From Herbaspirillum sp. RV1423 (lineage in GTDB: Bacteria; Pseudomonadota; Gammaproteobacteria; Burkholderiales; Burkholderiaceae_D): a stretch of DNA of 64,000 nucleotides. Below, one piece after another: positions 53,977-62,732 of this stretch (its first letter is position 1; the number at the start of each line of letters is the position of its first letter). The notes under the pieces are model-generated. The model had not been told where the DNA came from, did no database searches, and saw only the letters and a list, made by a program, of their open reading frames with translations. Both the position numbers and the translations under genes were made by a program. The stretch spans positions 62,001 through 126,000 of the forward strand of contig NZ_CBXX010000006.1 of the NCBI RefSeq assembly GCF_000577615.1, given 5' to 3'.

Positions 53977-55155
53977 ATGTTCCGATCTCTGCCCAGTACG
54001 ATATTTTCTTTTTCCCGCGCCAAGGCAATGCGCGCCGTGGCGAAGCTGTTTGCCTTGCTGTTGTTGGCAGGGGCAAGTCATGTCGCGCTGGCGCAGTATT
54101 CTTGTTCAATCAATGGTCCGGGCTCGGTACAAGCCAATTTTCCTGCCACGGTCAGAGTCCCTCGGGATGCGCCTGTAGGGACGCTGTTGACGGGGTGGGT
54201 GGGAGTGTCGGCCGCGGATAACTGGCGTTGTTCTTTCCCACGAAACAACGCGGCGATTTTATGGTTGGATTTGGCCGTGGCCACCTCCAACAGAATCAAT
54301 AATGGCGGTACAAACTATGCCTTGATCAACACCAATGTCGATGGAGTCGGCATTATTGTACGATTCACCGATACGACATCTTTGCAGGCTGGCACTCTTC
54401 CCTGGTCCACTCCTGGCACTCAGGAGACCTTCGTGGGGTCCGCCTTATATAACAATCAATCGCAACAGGGACGAGGTGTCTTTAGTGCCAATGCAGAGCC
54501 TAATACTCTCAACGCATCCAGGAGCGTGTCGTTGGCGCTGATTCGCAGCGGTACGCAATCCTTGGATGGAAAAAGCATGTCAAGCGGGACTGTCGGCCGA
54601 TCAGGCATCCGGTTTCAGTTGTTGGTATCAAACAGTCCTATCGTTCCCGATGCCTCACAGCCTCTGAGATTTACCCACGACATTAACTATACCGGTGTTA
54701 CTTTCATTGAAAGCACCTGCCAGACCCCAGACGTGACGTTCAACATGGGCTCGGTGCCGCTGAGCACCTTCCAGGGATCGGGCACACGTAACGGCAACTG
54801 GCAGAACCAGAATCTCAACATCAACAATTGCCCGGCCGGGCTGAACCGCGTCAGCGTCGTGCTGGCCACACCGTCCACCGGCTGGCTCGACAGCGTGAAC
54901 AAAGTGTTCAAGCTGAATAATCCCAGCGATGTGGCCACGGCTCAGGGCATCGGCATCCAGTTGGGAATGGGCCCCACCCAGACCATTCCTTCCTACGACA
55001 CGCAGATCCTCTTGAACAGCTATGGCTACAACAGCGCCACCGGCGGCAGCTTTGCGGTGCCGCTGTGGGCGCGCTACGTCAAGCCGGCGTCGTCGGCTAC
55101 CGTCTCGCCGGGGCGTGCCAACGGGATGATGATCTTCACCATGGTGTACCAATAA
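53977..55155 (+). CDS. fimbrial adhesin-like secreted protein
   Basis: A 392-residue two-domain protein. From the ATG at 53977 a basic leader precedes the hydrophobic signal (AVAKLFALLLLAGASHVALAQ); the ATG at 54028 is an equally likely start and has AAGG close by. Residues about 40-240 form a Thr/Asn/Ser-rich region with two cysteines, like a receptor-binding domain. From about 245 (STCQTPDVTFNMGSVPLSTF) to the end is a pilin-type fold domain ending GMMIFTMVYQ. No chaperone or usher is nearby. The coding sequence of the N-terminal domain is visibly poorer in G+C than that of the C-terminal domain. Confidence 0.78.
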   Translation: MFRSLPSTIFSFSRAKAMRAVAKLFALLLLAGASHVALAQYSCSINGPGSVQANFPATVRVPRDAPVGTLLTGWVGVSAADNWRCSFPRNNAAILWLDLAVATSNRINNGGTNYALINTNVDGVGIIVRFTDTTSLQAGTLPWSTPGTQETFVGSALYNNQSQQGRGVFSANAEPNTLNASRSVSLALIRSGTQSLDGKSMSSGTVGRSGIRFQLLVSNSPIVPDASQPLRFTHDINYTGVTFIESTCQTPDVTFNMGSVPLSTFQGSGTRNGNWQNQNLNINNCPAGLNRVSVVLATPSTGWLDSVNKVFKLNNPSDVATAQGIGIQLGMGPTQTIPSYDTQILLNSYGYNSATGGSFAVPLWARYVKPASSATVSPGRANGMMIFTMVYQ

Positions 55156-55188
55156 GCTTGTCCCTGTAACTTCGCATAAGGAAGAGAG

Positions 55189-55665
55189 ATGAAAGTGATC
55201 GCCGTATTGATCGCGGGCCTTGCTGCCGGCTTGTTGTCCAGCTTGGCATCGGCCGCCGATGTGACTGCTGTCCAGGCGTCGAAGCAAAGGCAGCATGTCG
55301 AGTTCCTGGACTCAGGTCGTTTCAGCGATTTGCCGTTTTCCGATGCGGTGCGCGTTGGCGGCCTGACTTATTTTTCCGGCGAGATCGGCGATGTCGGCGG
55401 CAACGGCAAGGTGGTCCCAGGAGGCATCCAGGCGGAAGCCAGGCAAGTCATGGAAAACCTCAAGGCATCGGTGGAAGCCAACGGCTACAAGATGAGCGAC
55501 GTCGTCAAATGTACGGTTTTTCTTGCCGACATGGCGGAGTGGTCCGTCTTCAACGCCATTTATAAATCCTATTTCAGCAAGCCTTACCCGGCGCGCAGCG
55601 CTTTCGGCGCCAACGGCTTGGCGCTGGGCGCGCGTGTTGAAGTGGAATGCATCGCCGCGAAATAA
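55189..55665 (+). CDS. RidA-family protein with signal peptide
   Basis: A 158-residue RidA/YER057c/UK114 protein. Residues 1-22 are a clear signal peptide (VIAVLIAGLAAGLLSSLASA), unusual for RidA, which normally deaminates reactive enamines in the cytoplasm. The core retains PFSDAVRVGGLTYFSGEIG, the DVVKCTVFLADMAEW segment and the terminal GARVEVECIA with the arginine that binds carboxylates in active RidA. AAGGAAGAG precedes the ATG, and only 33 bp separate it from the adhesin gene, so cotranscription is likely. A periplasmic role is inferred. Confidence 0.85.
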   Translation: MKVIAVLIAGLAAGLLSSLASAADVTAVQASKQRQHVEFLDSGRFSDLPFSDAVRVGGLTYFSGEIGDVGGNGKVVPGGIQAEARQVMENLKASVEANGYKMSDVVKCTVFLADMAEWSVFNAIYKSYFSKPYPARSAFGANGLALGARVEVECIAAK

Positions 55666-55746
55666 AGTCAGGACGGAACAAACAGGGGAGGGGGACAGCA
55701 TGGCAAAATCCCGCAGGCGTCAGGGTTGTCCGGGAAGGCTTGCGAT

Positions 55747-57789
55747 TCAAGGCGTGCGGATGTGGTCGATCAACGCCATGGTTCTCTCATCCGGCGGCGG
55801 CGTCAGCAGGCTGACGATGATCAGCGCCACAATGCCTACCGGCACGCCGAACAGGCCGGCCGAGATCGGCGCGATGTGGAACCACTGGTTGGCCGCGTTG
55901 CCGCCGAAAGCCGGATGCGTGTGCAGCATGTAGTACACGCACATCACGAAGCCGGCGACGATACCGGCGATGGCGCCGGGCTGGTTGGCGCGCTTCCAGA
56001 AAATGCCGAACACCAGCGCCGGAAACAACGTTGACGCCGCCAGCGAAAACGCCACTCCCACCATCGACAGGATGTCGCCCGGTTTCAATGACGCCGCATA
56101 GGCCGCCAGCAGCGCCACCACCAGCAACAGCAGCTTGGAAATCGTCACGCGTTTTTGCGTCGATGCAGTCGGATCAATGACTTTGTAATACACGTCGTGC
56201 GAGAGCGCGTTGGAAATGGTCAGTAGCAAGCCGTCGGCGGTCGACAGCGCCGCCGCCAGTCCGCCAGCCGCCACCAGGCCCGAGATGAAATAGGGCAGGC
56301 CGGCGATTTCCGGCGTGGCCAGCACGATGATGTCGCCGTCGAGCGCGATCTCTCCGAGTTGCACCACGCTATCATGGTTCAGGTCGGTGATGCTGACCAG
56401 CGGATTGACCTTGTCGATGTTGGCCCAGTAGTAAACCCAATCGGGCAGGTGCGAATACGTGCTGCCGACCAGCGAGGTGTAGATGTCGTACTTCACCAGG
56501 ATCGCCAGCGCCGGCACCGTGATGTAGATCAGCATGATGAAAAACAGCGTCCAGAACACCGACTTGCGCGCTTCATGCACCGACGGTGTGGTGTAGTAGC
56601 GCATCAGGATGTGCGGCAGCGCGGCGGTGCCGATCATCAGGCAAAACACCAGCGCAAGGAAATTGTTGCGCTTGATGTTGGCGGCGTCCTCGTCCTTGCC
56701 GGGGAAGGGTTCGGTCTGCGACACCGGCGGTTGCGCGCGAGCGAGGTTGTGGGCCTTGGCGTCGTTCCATTTGCGTTCGGCTTCTTCCACCGTCTTGGGA
56801 TAGGCGCTCAGCGCGCGGCTGGCGCTCTTGATGTCGGCCAGCGAGGCGTGGACGTTGCGTTTGATTTCCTCGATGTGATGCTGGGCGTCGATGCGGCCTT
56901 CTTCCCATGATTGCGGCAGATTTTTCAGTTTCTTGTCGTAGTCGTCGGCGCGCGCCTGGAAGATGGCGCTGACTTCCTTTTCCTTGGGATCGTCGGCGAT
57001 GCGTTTTTCGGCGGCGTGCAGCTTGGGCAGCACCGAGCCGTAGGCCACTTGCGGCACCGGCACGCTGGTGTGCTTGGCCGACAGCCATATCACTGGAATC
57101 AGATAGGCGAACAGGATGATGATGTACTGCGCCACCTGGGTCCAGGTGATCGCGCGCATGCCGCCGAGGAAGGAGCAGACCAGAATGCTCGCCAGCCCGA
57201 GGAAAATGCCGATCGAAAAATCGATGCCGGTAAAGCGCGATGTGATCAGCCCGACGCCATAGATTTGCGCCACCACATACGTGAACGAAATGATGATGGT
57301 GGCGATCACCGCCAGGATGCGCACGATGTTGCCGCTGTAGCGTCCGGCATAGCGCTCGGCGAGGAAATCGGCGATCGTGTATTGCCCGAACTTGCGCAGA
57401 TAGGGCGCGATCAGCAGCGCCACCAGGCAATAGCCGCCGGTCCACCCCATGATGTAAGCGAGGCCGTCGAAGCCTTGCAGGTACAAGCCGCCGGCCAGGC
57501 TGATGAAGGTCGCCGCCGAAATCCAGTCGGCCGCCGTCGCCATGCCGTTGAACAGCGCCGGTACGCGCCGTCCGGCGACATAGTATTCCGGCACGTCGGA
57601 GGTGCGGCTGACCACGCCGATGCCGGCATACAGCGCGATCGTCACGAACATGAACAGGTAGCCGATCCAGGCGCGCGGCATGCCCTCGTGCTCGAGCACG
57701 GCCAGCACCAGCAGGAACAGGATGAAGCCGACCGTGTACCAGGAATAGTAGCGCGTCAGGCGCCGGGAAAAATTCTTGTTACTCTCCAT
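55747..57789 (-). CDS. sodium:solute symporter (VC_2705/ActP-like)
   Basis: A 680-residue SSS-family transporter with about 13 helices. Family segments include EYYVAGRRVPALFNGMATAA near residue 68, the FLGGMRAITWTQVAQYIIIL helix and LSTADGLLLTISNALSHDV. A hydrophilic, largely helical insert of about 130 residues (near 260-385, starting KLHAAEKRIADDPKEK) interrupts the transporter in the way seen in the VC_2705 subfamily. Likely substrates are acetate or other short monocarboxylates. It overlaps the DUF4212 gene by 11 bp, and a two-component system is cotranscribed upstream. Confidence 0.9.
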   Translation of the reverse strand: MESNKNFSRRLTRYYSWYTVGFILFLLVLAVLEHEGMPRAWIGYLFMFVTIALYAGIGVVSRTSDVPEYYVAGRRVPALFNGMATAADWISAATFISLAGGLYLQGFDGLAYIMGWTGGYCLVALLIAPYLRKFGQYTIADFLAERYAGRYSGNIVRILAVIATIIISFTYVVAQIYGVGLITSRFTGIDFSIGIFLGLASILVCSFLGGMRAITWTQVAQYIIILFAYLIPVIWLSAKHTSVPVPQVAYGSVLPKLHAAEKRIADDPKEKEVSAIFQARADDYDKKLKNLPQSWEEGRIDAQHHIEEIKRNVHASLADIKSASRALSAYPKTVEEAERKWNDAKAHNLARAQPPVSQTEPFPGKDEDAANIKRNNFLALVFCLMIGTAALPHILMRYYTTPSVHEARKSVFWTLFFIMLIYITVPALAILVKYDIYTSLVGSTYSHLPDWVYYWANIDKVNPLVSITDLNHDSVVQLGEIALDGDIIVLATPEIAGLPYFISGLVAAGGLAAALSTADGLLLTISNALSHDVYYKVIDPTASTQKRVTISKLLLLVVALLAAYAASLKPGDILSMVGVAFSLAASTLFPALVFGIFWKRANQPGAIAGIVAGFVMCVYYMLHTHPAFGGNAANQWFHIAPISAGLFGVPVGIVALIIVSLLTPPPDERTMALIDHIRTP

Positions 57790-58072
57790 GCGCCTGCTCG
57801 CCGGTCTGATGTTGAAATTGTCGTTCCGCGCGGCCCATCCATATCGTGTAGACCGTCACGATGGCGAGATAAACCAGCATGATTCCCTGCGCCGCCATGT
57901 AGAACGAGAGCGGCCAGCCGAACAGGTGGACGTGGTTCAGCTCGCGCGCGAAGAATACCGCGCCGAAGGTCACCACAAACCACAGGCCCAGCAGCGCCAA
58001 CGTCAGGCGGCGTGTCTTGTCCCAGTAGCTGGATGGCGAGGGCGGGGTTGCGGATGCTGTCTTGTGTTCCAT
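57779..58072 (-). CDS. DUF4212 small subunit of the symporter
   Basis: A 97-residue membrane protein with two helices (LTLALLGLWFVVTFGAVFFA and LSFYMAAQGIMLVYLAIVTV), matching the DUF4212 family, which regularly precedes VC_2705-type symporters as a putative small subunit. ATG 58072 is used, one base after the histidine-kinase stop; a TTG start three codons earlier would overlap that gene. It overlaps the symporter gene by 11 bp. Confidence 0.88.
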   Translation of the reverse strand: MEHKTASATPPSPSSYWDKTRRLTLALLGLWFVVTFGAVFFARELNHVHLFGWPLSFYMAAQGIMLVYLAIVTVYTIWMGRAERQFQHQTGEQAHGE

Positions 58073-58073
58073 A

Positions 58074-59654
58074 TCAGCCAATATCGTCGATGAAAATCTG
58101 GCGCGGGGTCATGTGCAGCGTCACACGGAACAGGCAGCCCGGCGCTTTGGGATCCATGCTGCGCGGATTGTTCAGTATCTCGACCGTGGCTTCGTGCTGT
58201 TGCGCGATCTCGCGCACGATGGCCAGTCCCAGGCCGCTGCCCGCGGTATGTGTGCCGAGGATGCGGTAAAAGCGTTCAAAGACGTGGCTGCGCTCGGTCG
58301 GCGCGATGCCCGGGCCGGTGTCTTCGACTTCCAGGAACGCTTGTCCGGTCTCTTCATCGGCGCGCGCGCGCACGGTCACGCTGCCCAGCGCGGGTGTGTA
58401 GTGCAGGGCGTTGTCGAGCAGATTGCTGAGCAGTTCGCGCAGCATGACAGGATTGCCCGAGATCATGATCGGATGGCCGGGTTGCTCGAAGCCGAGATCG
58501 ATGCGCTGCGTGAACGACATCGGTACCCAGTCTTGCACCACGTTGCGTGCCAGTTCGGACAGTTCGATCGGCTGGAATGGCGACATCTCCGGCGTCTGGT
58601 TCTCGGCGCGCGCCAGCGACAGCAACTGATTGACCAGCCGCGTGGCTGATTCGGAACTCTTGGCGAGCTGTTCCAGCGAACGATGCACGTCGGCCTTGTC
58701 GGTCTGGCGCAAGGCCAGTTCGGATTGCATGCGCATGCCGGCCAGCGGCGTTTTCATCTGGTGCGCGGCGTCGGCGATGAAGCGTTTTTGCAGCGCGATG
58801 GTTTGCGACAGCCGCGCCAGCATGTCGTTGAGCGAACGCACCAGCGGCGAGATTTCTTCCGGCACCTGGCCGGAATCGATAGGACTGAGATCGTCCGGGC
58901 GGCGCGCGCGAATGCGCTGCTGCAATTCGGACAGCGGCGACAGGCCGCGCGACAGGGCGAACCAGACCAGCGCCAACGCCACCGGCAGGATCACGAACTG
59001 CGGCAGGATCACGCCCTTGATGATTTCATTGGCGAGCTGGGCGCGTTTTTCAAGCGTTTCGCCGACCTGCACCGTCGCCAGGCGCGGCTCGCGCGAAGAA
59101 GCCGCGCGCTGCTCGGAGGTGCGCCGCAGGTCGACTTGCGTATAGGCGATGCGTACGTCGTTGCCATGCAGGATGTCGTTGCGGAACTGTACCGCACCGA
59201 TGGGCTTGTCTTCCTCGACCGGCGGTTGCGGCATGTCGCGATCGCCTTCGACGAACTCGCCGCGCGGACCGGTGATCTGGAAGTAGATATTGTCGATGTC
59301 GTCGGCGCGCAGCAGATCGCGCGCCGATACCGGCAGACGCGCCACCGTTTTGCCGTTGACTTCGGAGACTTGCTGGGCTAGCACGGTCACGCTGTCTTCC
59401 AGCGCACGGTCGAACGGCTGGTTGGCGATCGACTGCGCGATCAGATAAGTGATGGCGATGCTCATCGGCCACAGCAGCAGCAGCGGCGCCAGCATCCAGT
59501 CGAGGATCTCGCCGAACAGCGAGCGCTGGATCCGTTCTTCCGGCTGGGTGGCGATGGCGGCGCGGCGCTTGCCTTTGGCGGAGACTGCCGGCGCTTGCGG
59601 GGCGGCGGCATCGCCGACGTTGCCTGAGTTGTTTGTATCGCGTGCGTCAGGCAT
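58074..59654 (-). CDS. sensor histidine kinase (TctE/QseC-like)
   Basis: A 526-residue sensor kinase. The N-terminus is Ala/Arg-rich and cytoplasmic. TM1 is MLAPLLLLWPMSIAITYLIA, followed by a periplasmic domain of about 150 residues (2CSK-N type) and TM2 FVILPVALALVWFALSRGL. A HAMP region precedes HisKA with the phospho-histidine in ADAAHQMKTPL. The ATPase has N-box LLSNLLDNALHYTP and G-boxes EDTGPGIAP and GSGLGLAIV. The start at 59654 follows a G-rich ribosome site, avoiding a long overlap with the regulator gene. It probably senses the symporter substrate or a related signal. Confidence 0.9.
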   Translation of the reverse strand: MPDARDTNNSGNVGDAAAPQAPAVSAKGKRRAAIATQPEERIQRSLFGEILDWMLAPLLLLWPMSIAITYLIAQSIANQPFDRALEDSVTVLAQQVSEVNGKTVARLPVSARDLLRADDIDNIYFQITGPRGEFVEGDRDMPQPPVEEDKPIGAVQFRNDILHGNDVRIAYTQVDLRRTSEQRAASSREPRLATVQVGETLEKRAQLANEIIKGVILPQFVILPVALALVWFALSRGLSPLSELQQRIRARRPDDLSPIDSGQVPEEISPLVRSLNDMLARLSQTIALQKRFIADAAHQMKTPLAGMRMQSELALRQTDKADVHRSLEQLAKSSESATRLVNQLLSLARAENQTPEMSPFQPIELSELARNVVQDWVPMSFTQRIDLGFEQPGHPIMISGNPVMLRELLSNLLDNALHYTPALGSVTVRARADEETGQAFLEVEDTGPGIAPTERSHVFERFYRILGTHTAGSGLGLAIVREIAQQHEATVEILNNPRSMDPKAPGCLFRVTLHMTPRQIFIDDIG

Positions 59655-59686
59655 GGAAACCCCCCGTGCCCGCGCCAAGGAAACGC

Positions 59687-60391
59687 TCAAGCGTTGCTGG
59701 CAATGCCGACGCTCGCGATGGAGTCGGGCAGTTTTTCGAGGCAATAACCGAGGCCGCGCACGGTGGCGATGCGGATGCCGCCGACTTCGATTTTCTTGCG
59801 CAGGCGGTGGACATAGACTTCGATCGCATTATTGCTGACTTCCTCGCCCCATTCGCATAAATGATCCACTAGCTGTTCCTTGGAAACCAGCCGCCCGGTA
59901 CGCTGCAATAATACTTCGAGCAGTCCCAGTTCGCGTGCGGAAAGATCGAGCATCTGCTCGCCGATGTAGGCGATGCGGCCGACCTGGTCGTAGCTCAGCG
60001 AGCCGTGGCGGATCACGGTCGGACCGCCGCCGGCGCCGCGCCGGGTCAGGGCACGCACGCGCGCTTCCAGTTCCGACAGCGCAAACGGCTTGGCCATGTA
60101 GTCGTCGGCGCCCAGGTCCAGGCCCTGTACGCGCTGTTCGACCGAATCGGCGGCGGTGAGGATCAATACCGGCAGGCGCGAGTTGCGCGCACGCAGGCGG
60201 CGCAGCACTTCCAGCCCGGACATCTTGGGCAGGCCGAGGTCGAGAATCAGCAGATCGAAGTCTTGCGTCGACAAGGCCGAATCAGCCTCGACGCCATTCT
60301 TGACGCAATCGGTGGCATATCCCGAATGACGCAACGAGCGCGTCAAACCATCGGCCAGGACACTGTCATCTTCTGCAAGCAGGATACGCAT
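59687..60391 (-). CDS. OmpR-family response regulator (TctD/QseB-like)
   Basis: A 234-residue regulator: receiver domain with acidic pair E7/D8/D9, phospho-acceptor D51 in LILDLGLPKM, and K in MAKPFALS; a C-terminal winged-helix DNA-binding domain follows, with NAIEVYVHRLRKKIEV and IATVRGLGYCL. It is the first gene of the regulator-kinase-DUF4212-symporter operon, so it presumably activates the symporter genes in response to their substrate, as in other transport-linked systems. Confidence 0.92.
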   Translation of the reverse strand: MRILLAEDDSVLADGLTRSLRHSGYATDCVKNGVEADSALSTQDFDLLILDLGLPKMSGLEVLRRLRARNSRLPVLILTAADSVEQRVQGLDLGADDYMAKPFALSELEARVRALTRRGAGGGPTVIRHGSLSYDQVGRIAYIGEQMLDLSARELGLLEVLLQRTGRLVSKEQLVDHLCEWGEEVSNNAIEVYVHRLRKKIEVGGIRIATVRGLGYCLEKLPDSIASVGIASNA

Positions 60392-60586
60392 GGTTTATGA
60401 TCCGCACGGGTAGGCGGCGCTGTCTCAAATTATTGTAGGAATATTGCGATATTTTTCTGCATATTCTACTAAATCGATCGCTATTGCAATGCATAATCAA
60501 GACTGCCTTGCGCTAACGCAAAATTCCGTCATATTGCCGATAAGCCCTTGATAAATCAGCGAAACGCCCGCATGTTGCCTAACTCT

Positions 60587-60595
60587 TGGTATAAT
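60587..60595 (+). promoter_or_regulatory. extended -10 promoter before the secreted hypothetical gene
   Basis: TGG followed by TATAAT (60590-60595) is a perfect extended -10 element 29 bp before the ATG at 60624. No good -35 is visible, as is usual for this promoter type. Confidence 0.5.
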
Positions 60596-60623
60596 TTTTC
60601 GAGTTGATTGTCTGAAAACTGCG

Positions 60624-61031
60624 ATGACGCGCCTGTTTGCCCTATTGCTGATCTGTTTGCTGCCCGTGCAAGTCTTTGCAGGGATGCTGACGTACAAGAC
60701 CGGCATCGATTCGGCAGCGCTGGAGTTGCAGGTGCAACAGGCCCAGCAACAGCAACTGCAACAACTCCTGGCGGAAGTTGCCGGTACCGATGCCGCCACT
60801 GCGGCAGCCGACGAGCAGCAAACCTTACCCGACCAGGCCGACCGCGACGACGACACCTCGTATGCGGACAGTGAAGATTTTTCCAATCACGCCGGCGTCG
60901 GCGATGAAACCGTGCTTAATCCGGCGCTGGTGTTTGTCGTCGATTCGGCCACCTTGGCGCCGGCGCTGCGTAGCGACGCCGCCAGTCAACCGCCTTTCCT
61001 TCCCCCCGCCGGCCGTCCGCCGCGGGTCTGA
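60624..61031 (+). CDS. small secreted protein, unknown function
   Basis: A 135-residue protein with a clear signal peptide (FALLLICLLPVQVFAG, cleavage near residue 19). The mature part begins MLTYKTGIDSAALELQVQQ and continues into a Gln-rich helix (QQAQQQQLQQLLAEVAG). An acidic low-complexity stretch (about 65-95) and a proline-rich end (PPFLPPAGRPPRV) follow. I do not recognise a family. It precedes the Tim44-domain gene by 196 bp on the same strand. Confidence 0.6.
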   Translation: MTRLFALLLICLLPVQVFAGMLTYKTGIDSAALELQVQQAQQQQLQQLLAEVAGTDAATAAADEQQTLPDQADRDDDTSYADSEDFSNHAGVGDETVLNPALVFVVDSATLAPALRSDAASQPPFLPPAGRPPRV

Positions 61032-61227
61032 TCCCTTCCTTGCCGTTCGCGGCAATTCCCGGTTCTCGCCCGTATTGCGGCGATAGCTGACGACGTGTGT
61101 GCTGTGCGCGTCTTGCTCATCGTCCCCGATCCGCGTGCCTGAACCGGCGCAGGCAGGAACACATATTTTCCATTGTTTTACGGCCGATGCGACCACCTTC
61201 GCATCACATTCCATCTCAGGAGATAGC

Positions 61228-62166
61228 ATGAAAAAAGTATTTGTCGCGCTGATAGTGGCTGCGATGACCCTATCGGTTGGCATCAGCAGCGTCGAGGCCA
61301 AGCGTCTCGGCGGCGGCGGCTCGTTCGGCAAGCAGTCGTCGGGCGCCAGCCGTCAGGCGCAAAGCCCGATGCAGCAGAACCAGGCTGCGCCGGCCAAACC
61401 GGCGGCACCCGCAGCGGCGCCGGCCGCCACCGCACCGAAGCCTAGTCCATGGAAGGGCATTCTCGGCGGCGCATTGCTGGGTCTGGGTCTGGGCGCGTTG
61501 CTGTCGCACTTCGGTCTGGGCAGCGCCATGGCCAGCATGATCAGCACCATTCTGATGGTCGCGTTGCTGGCATTTGCCGCGATGTTCATCTACCGCATGT
61601 TCCGCCGCAAATCGGAAGGCAACAGCAATGAGCGTCCGGTCTACGCCGCCGCGCATGGCGCCGACCAGGGCAACGCCGGCAACCAGACTCCTGCCATCGG
61701 CTCGCTGCTGGAACCGGCGCAACCGCCGAAGGCGCTGCAAGGCGCGTCGTTTGGCGGCGGTGCTGCCGTGGCGGAACAATCGTCTTACGGCATTCCTGCG
61801 GACTTCGATACGGTCGGTTTTGTACGCAACGCCAAGACTTACTTCATCCGTTTGCAGGCCGCCTGGGACAAGGGCGACGCCAACGACATCCGCGAATTCA
61901 CGACGCCGGAAATGTTCGGCGAACTGAAGCTGCAATTGCATGAACGCGGCGCCTCGGCCAATCACACCGATGTGGTCTCGCTGGATGCGGAGATGTTGGG
62001 CGTGGAAACCGTCGGCAACGACTACCTGGCAAGCGTGAAGTTCTTCGGCTTCATCAAGGAAGATCAGAATGCGTCGCCGACTCAGTTCAGCGAAATCTGG
62101 AACTTGTCGAAACCGGTCTCCGGCAACGGCGGCTGGGTATTGGCAGGCATTCAGCAATTGTCCTGA
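61228..62166 (+). CDS. Tim44-domain membrane protein
   Basis: A 312-residue protein. It begins with a signal-like helix (VALIVAAMTLSVGISSVEA) and a Gly/Ser/Gln/Ala/Pro-rich linker. A hydrophobic hairpin follows at about 80-130 (ILGGALLGLGLGALLSHFG and STILMVALLAFAAMFIYRMF). The C-terminal Tim44-like domain (about 195-312) contains FVRNAKTYFIRLQAAWDKGD and EFTTPEMFGELK. Bacterial members are inner-membrane proteins of uncertain role. CAGGAGATAG precedes the ATG at 61228; longer frames upstream lack ribosome sites. Confidence 0.87.
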   Translation: MKKVFVALIVAAMTLSVGISSVEAKRLGGGGSFGKQSSGASRQAQSPMQQNQAAPAKPAAPAAAPAATAPKPSPWKGILGGALLGLGLGALLSHFGLGSAMASMISTILMVALLAFAAMFIYRMFRRKSEGNSNERPVYAAAHGADQGNAGNQTPAIGSLLEPAQPPKALQGASFGGGAAVAEQSSYGIPADFDTVGFVRNAKTYFIRLQAAWDKGDANDIREFTTPEMFGELKLQLHERGASANHTDVVSLDAEMLGVETVGNDYLASVKFFGFIKEDQNASPTQFSEIWNLSKPVSGNGGWVLAGIQQLS

Positions 62167-62187
62167 TCGGCTGTTTGATTGAATTGG

Positions 62188-62214
62188 AAGCCGCTCTTCG
62201 GAGCGGCTTTTTTT
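62188..62214 (+). terminator. terminator of the Tim44-domain gene
   Basis: AAGCCGCTC (62188-62196) pairs with GAGCGGCTT (62201-62209) around a TTCG tetraloop, followed by a T-run. It is a textbook intrinsic terminator. Confidence 0.92.
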
Positions 62215-62309
62215 ACGTCTCCGGAACTCTTACGTCGGGTTGCGCGCTTGTCCTATGCCGCACGGCGGGCGATGGTCGCATGATGATGTTTTGTGTCAAG
62301 GAGAATGCC

Positions 62310-62732
62310 ATGCAACGACAAGCTTCCGCCGTCTGGAACGGCAGCCTGAAGGACGGTAGCGGCGCGCTGAGCACCGAGAGCAAGACGCTGGACGCGACGC
62401 AATATTCGTTTACCGCGCGCTTTGAAAATGGCGTCGGCACCAATCCGGAAGAATTGATCGCCGCCGCGCATGCGGGCTGTTTCTCGATGGATCTGTCGAG
62501 CCGGCTCGGCAAGGCCGGCCTCGGGCCGGAGCGCATCGACACCAACGCCACGCTGACGCTGGAAAAAGTCGAAAACGGTTTTGCCATTACGGCCATCGTG
62601 CTGGAGGTCAAGGCCAAATTGCAGAATCCCGACCAGGCCAAGTTCGACGAAGCCGTCGATCAGGCCAAAAAGGGATGTCCGGTATCGAAAGTGTTGAAGG
62701 CCGACATCAGCGTACGGGCCAGCCTGGCATAG
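62310..62732 (+). CDS. OsmC-family peroxidase
   Basis: A 140-residue OsmC/Ohr-fold thiol peroxidase. The two catalytic cysteines are C57 in AAAHAGCFSM and C123 in AKKGCPVSKVL, at the spacing of OsmC proteins. The AHAGCFSM form places it with OsmC rather than Ohr. It reduces organic hydroperoxides. AAGGAG sits just upstream of the ATG at 62310. Confidence 0.93.
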   Translation: MQRQASAVWNGSLKDGSGALSTESKTLDATQYSFTARFENGVGTNPEELIAAAHAGCFSMDLSSRLGKAGLGPERIDTNATLTLEKVENGFAITAIVLEVKAKLQNPDQAKFDEAVDQAKKGCPVSKVLKADISVRASLA

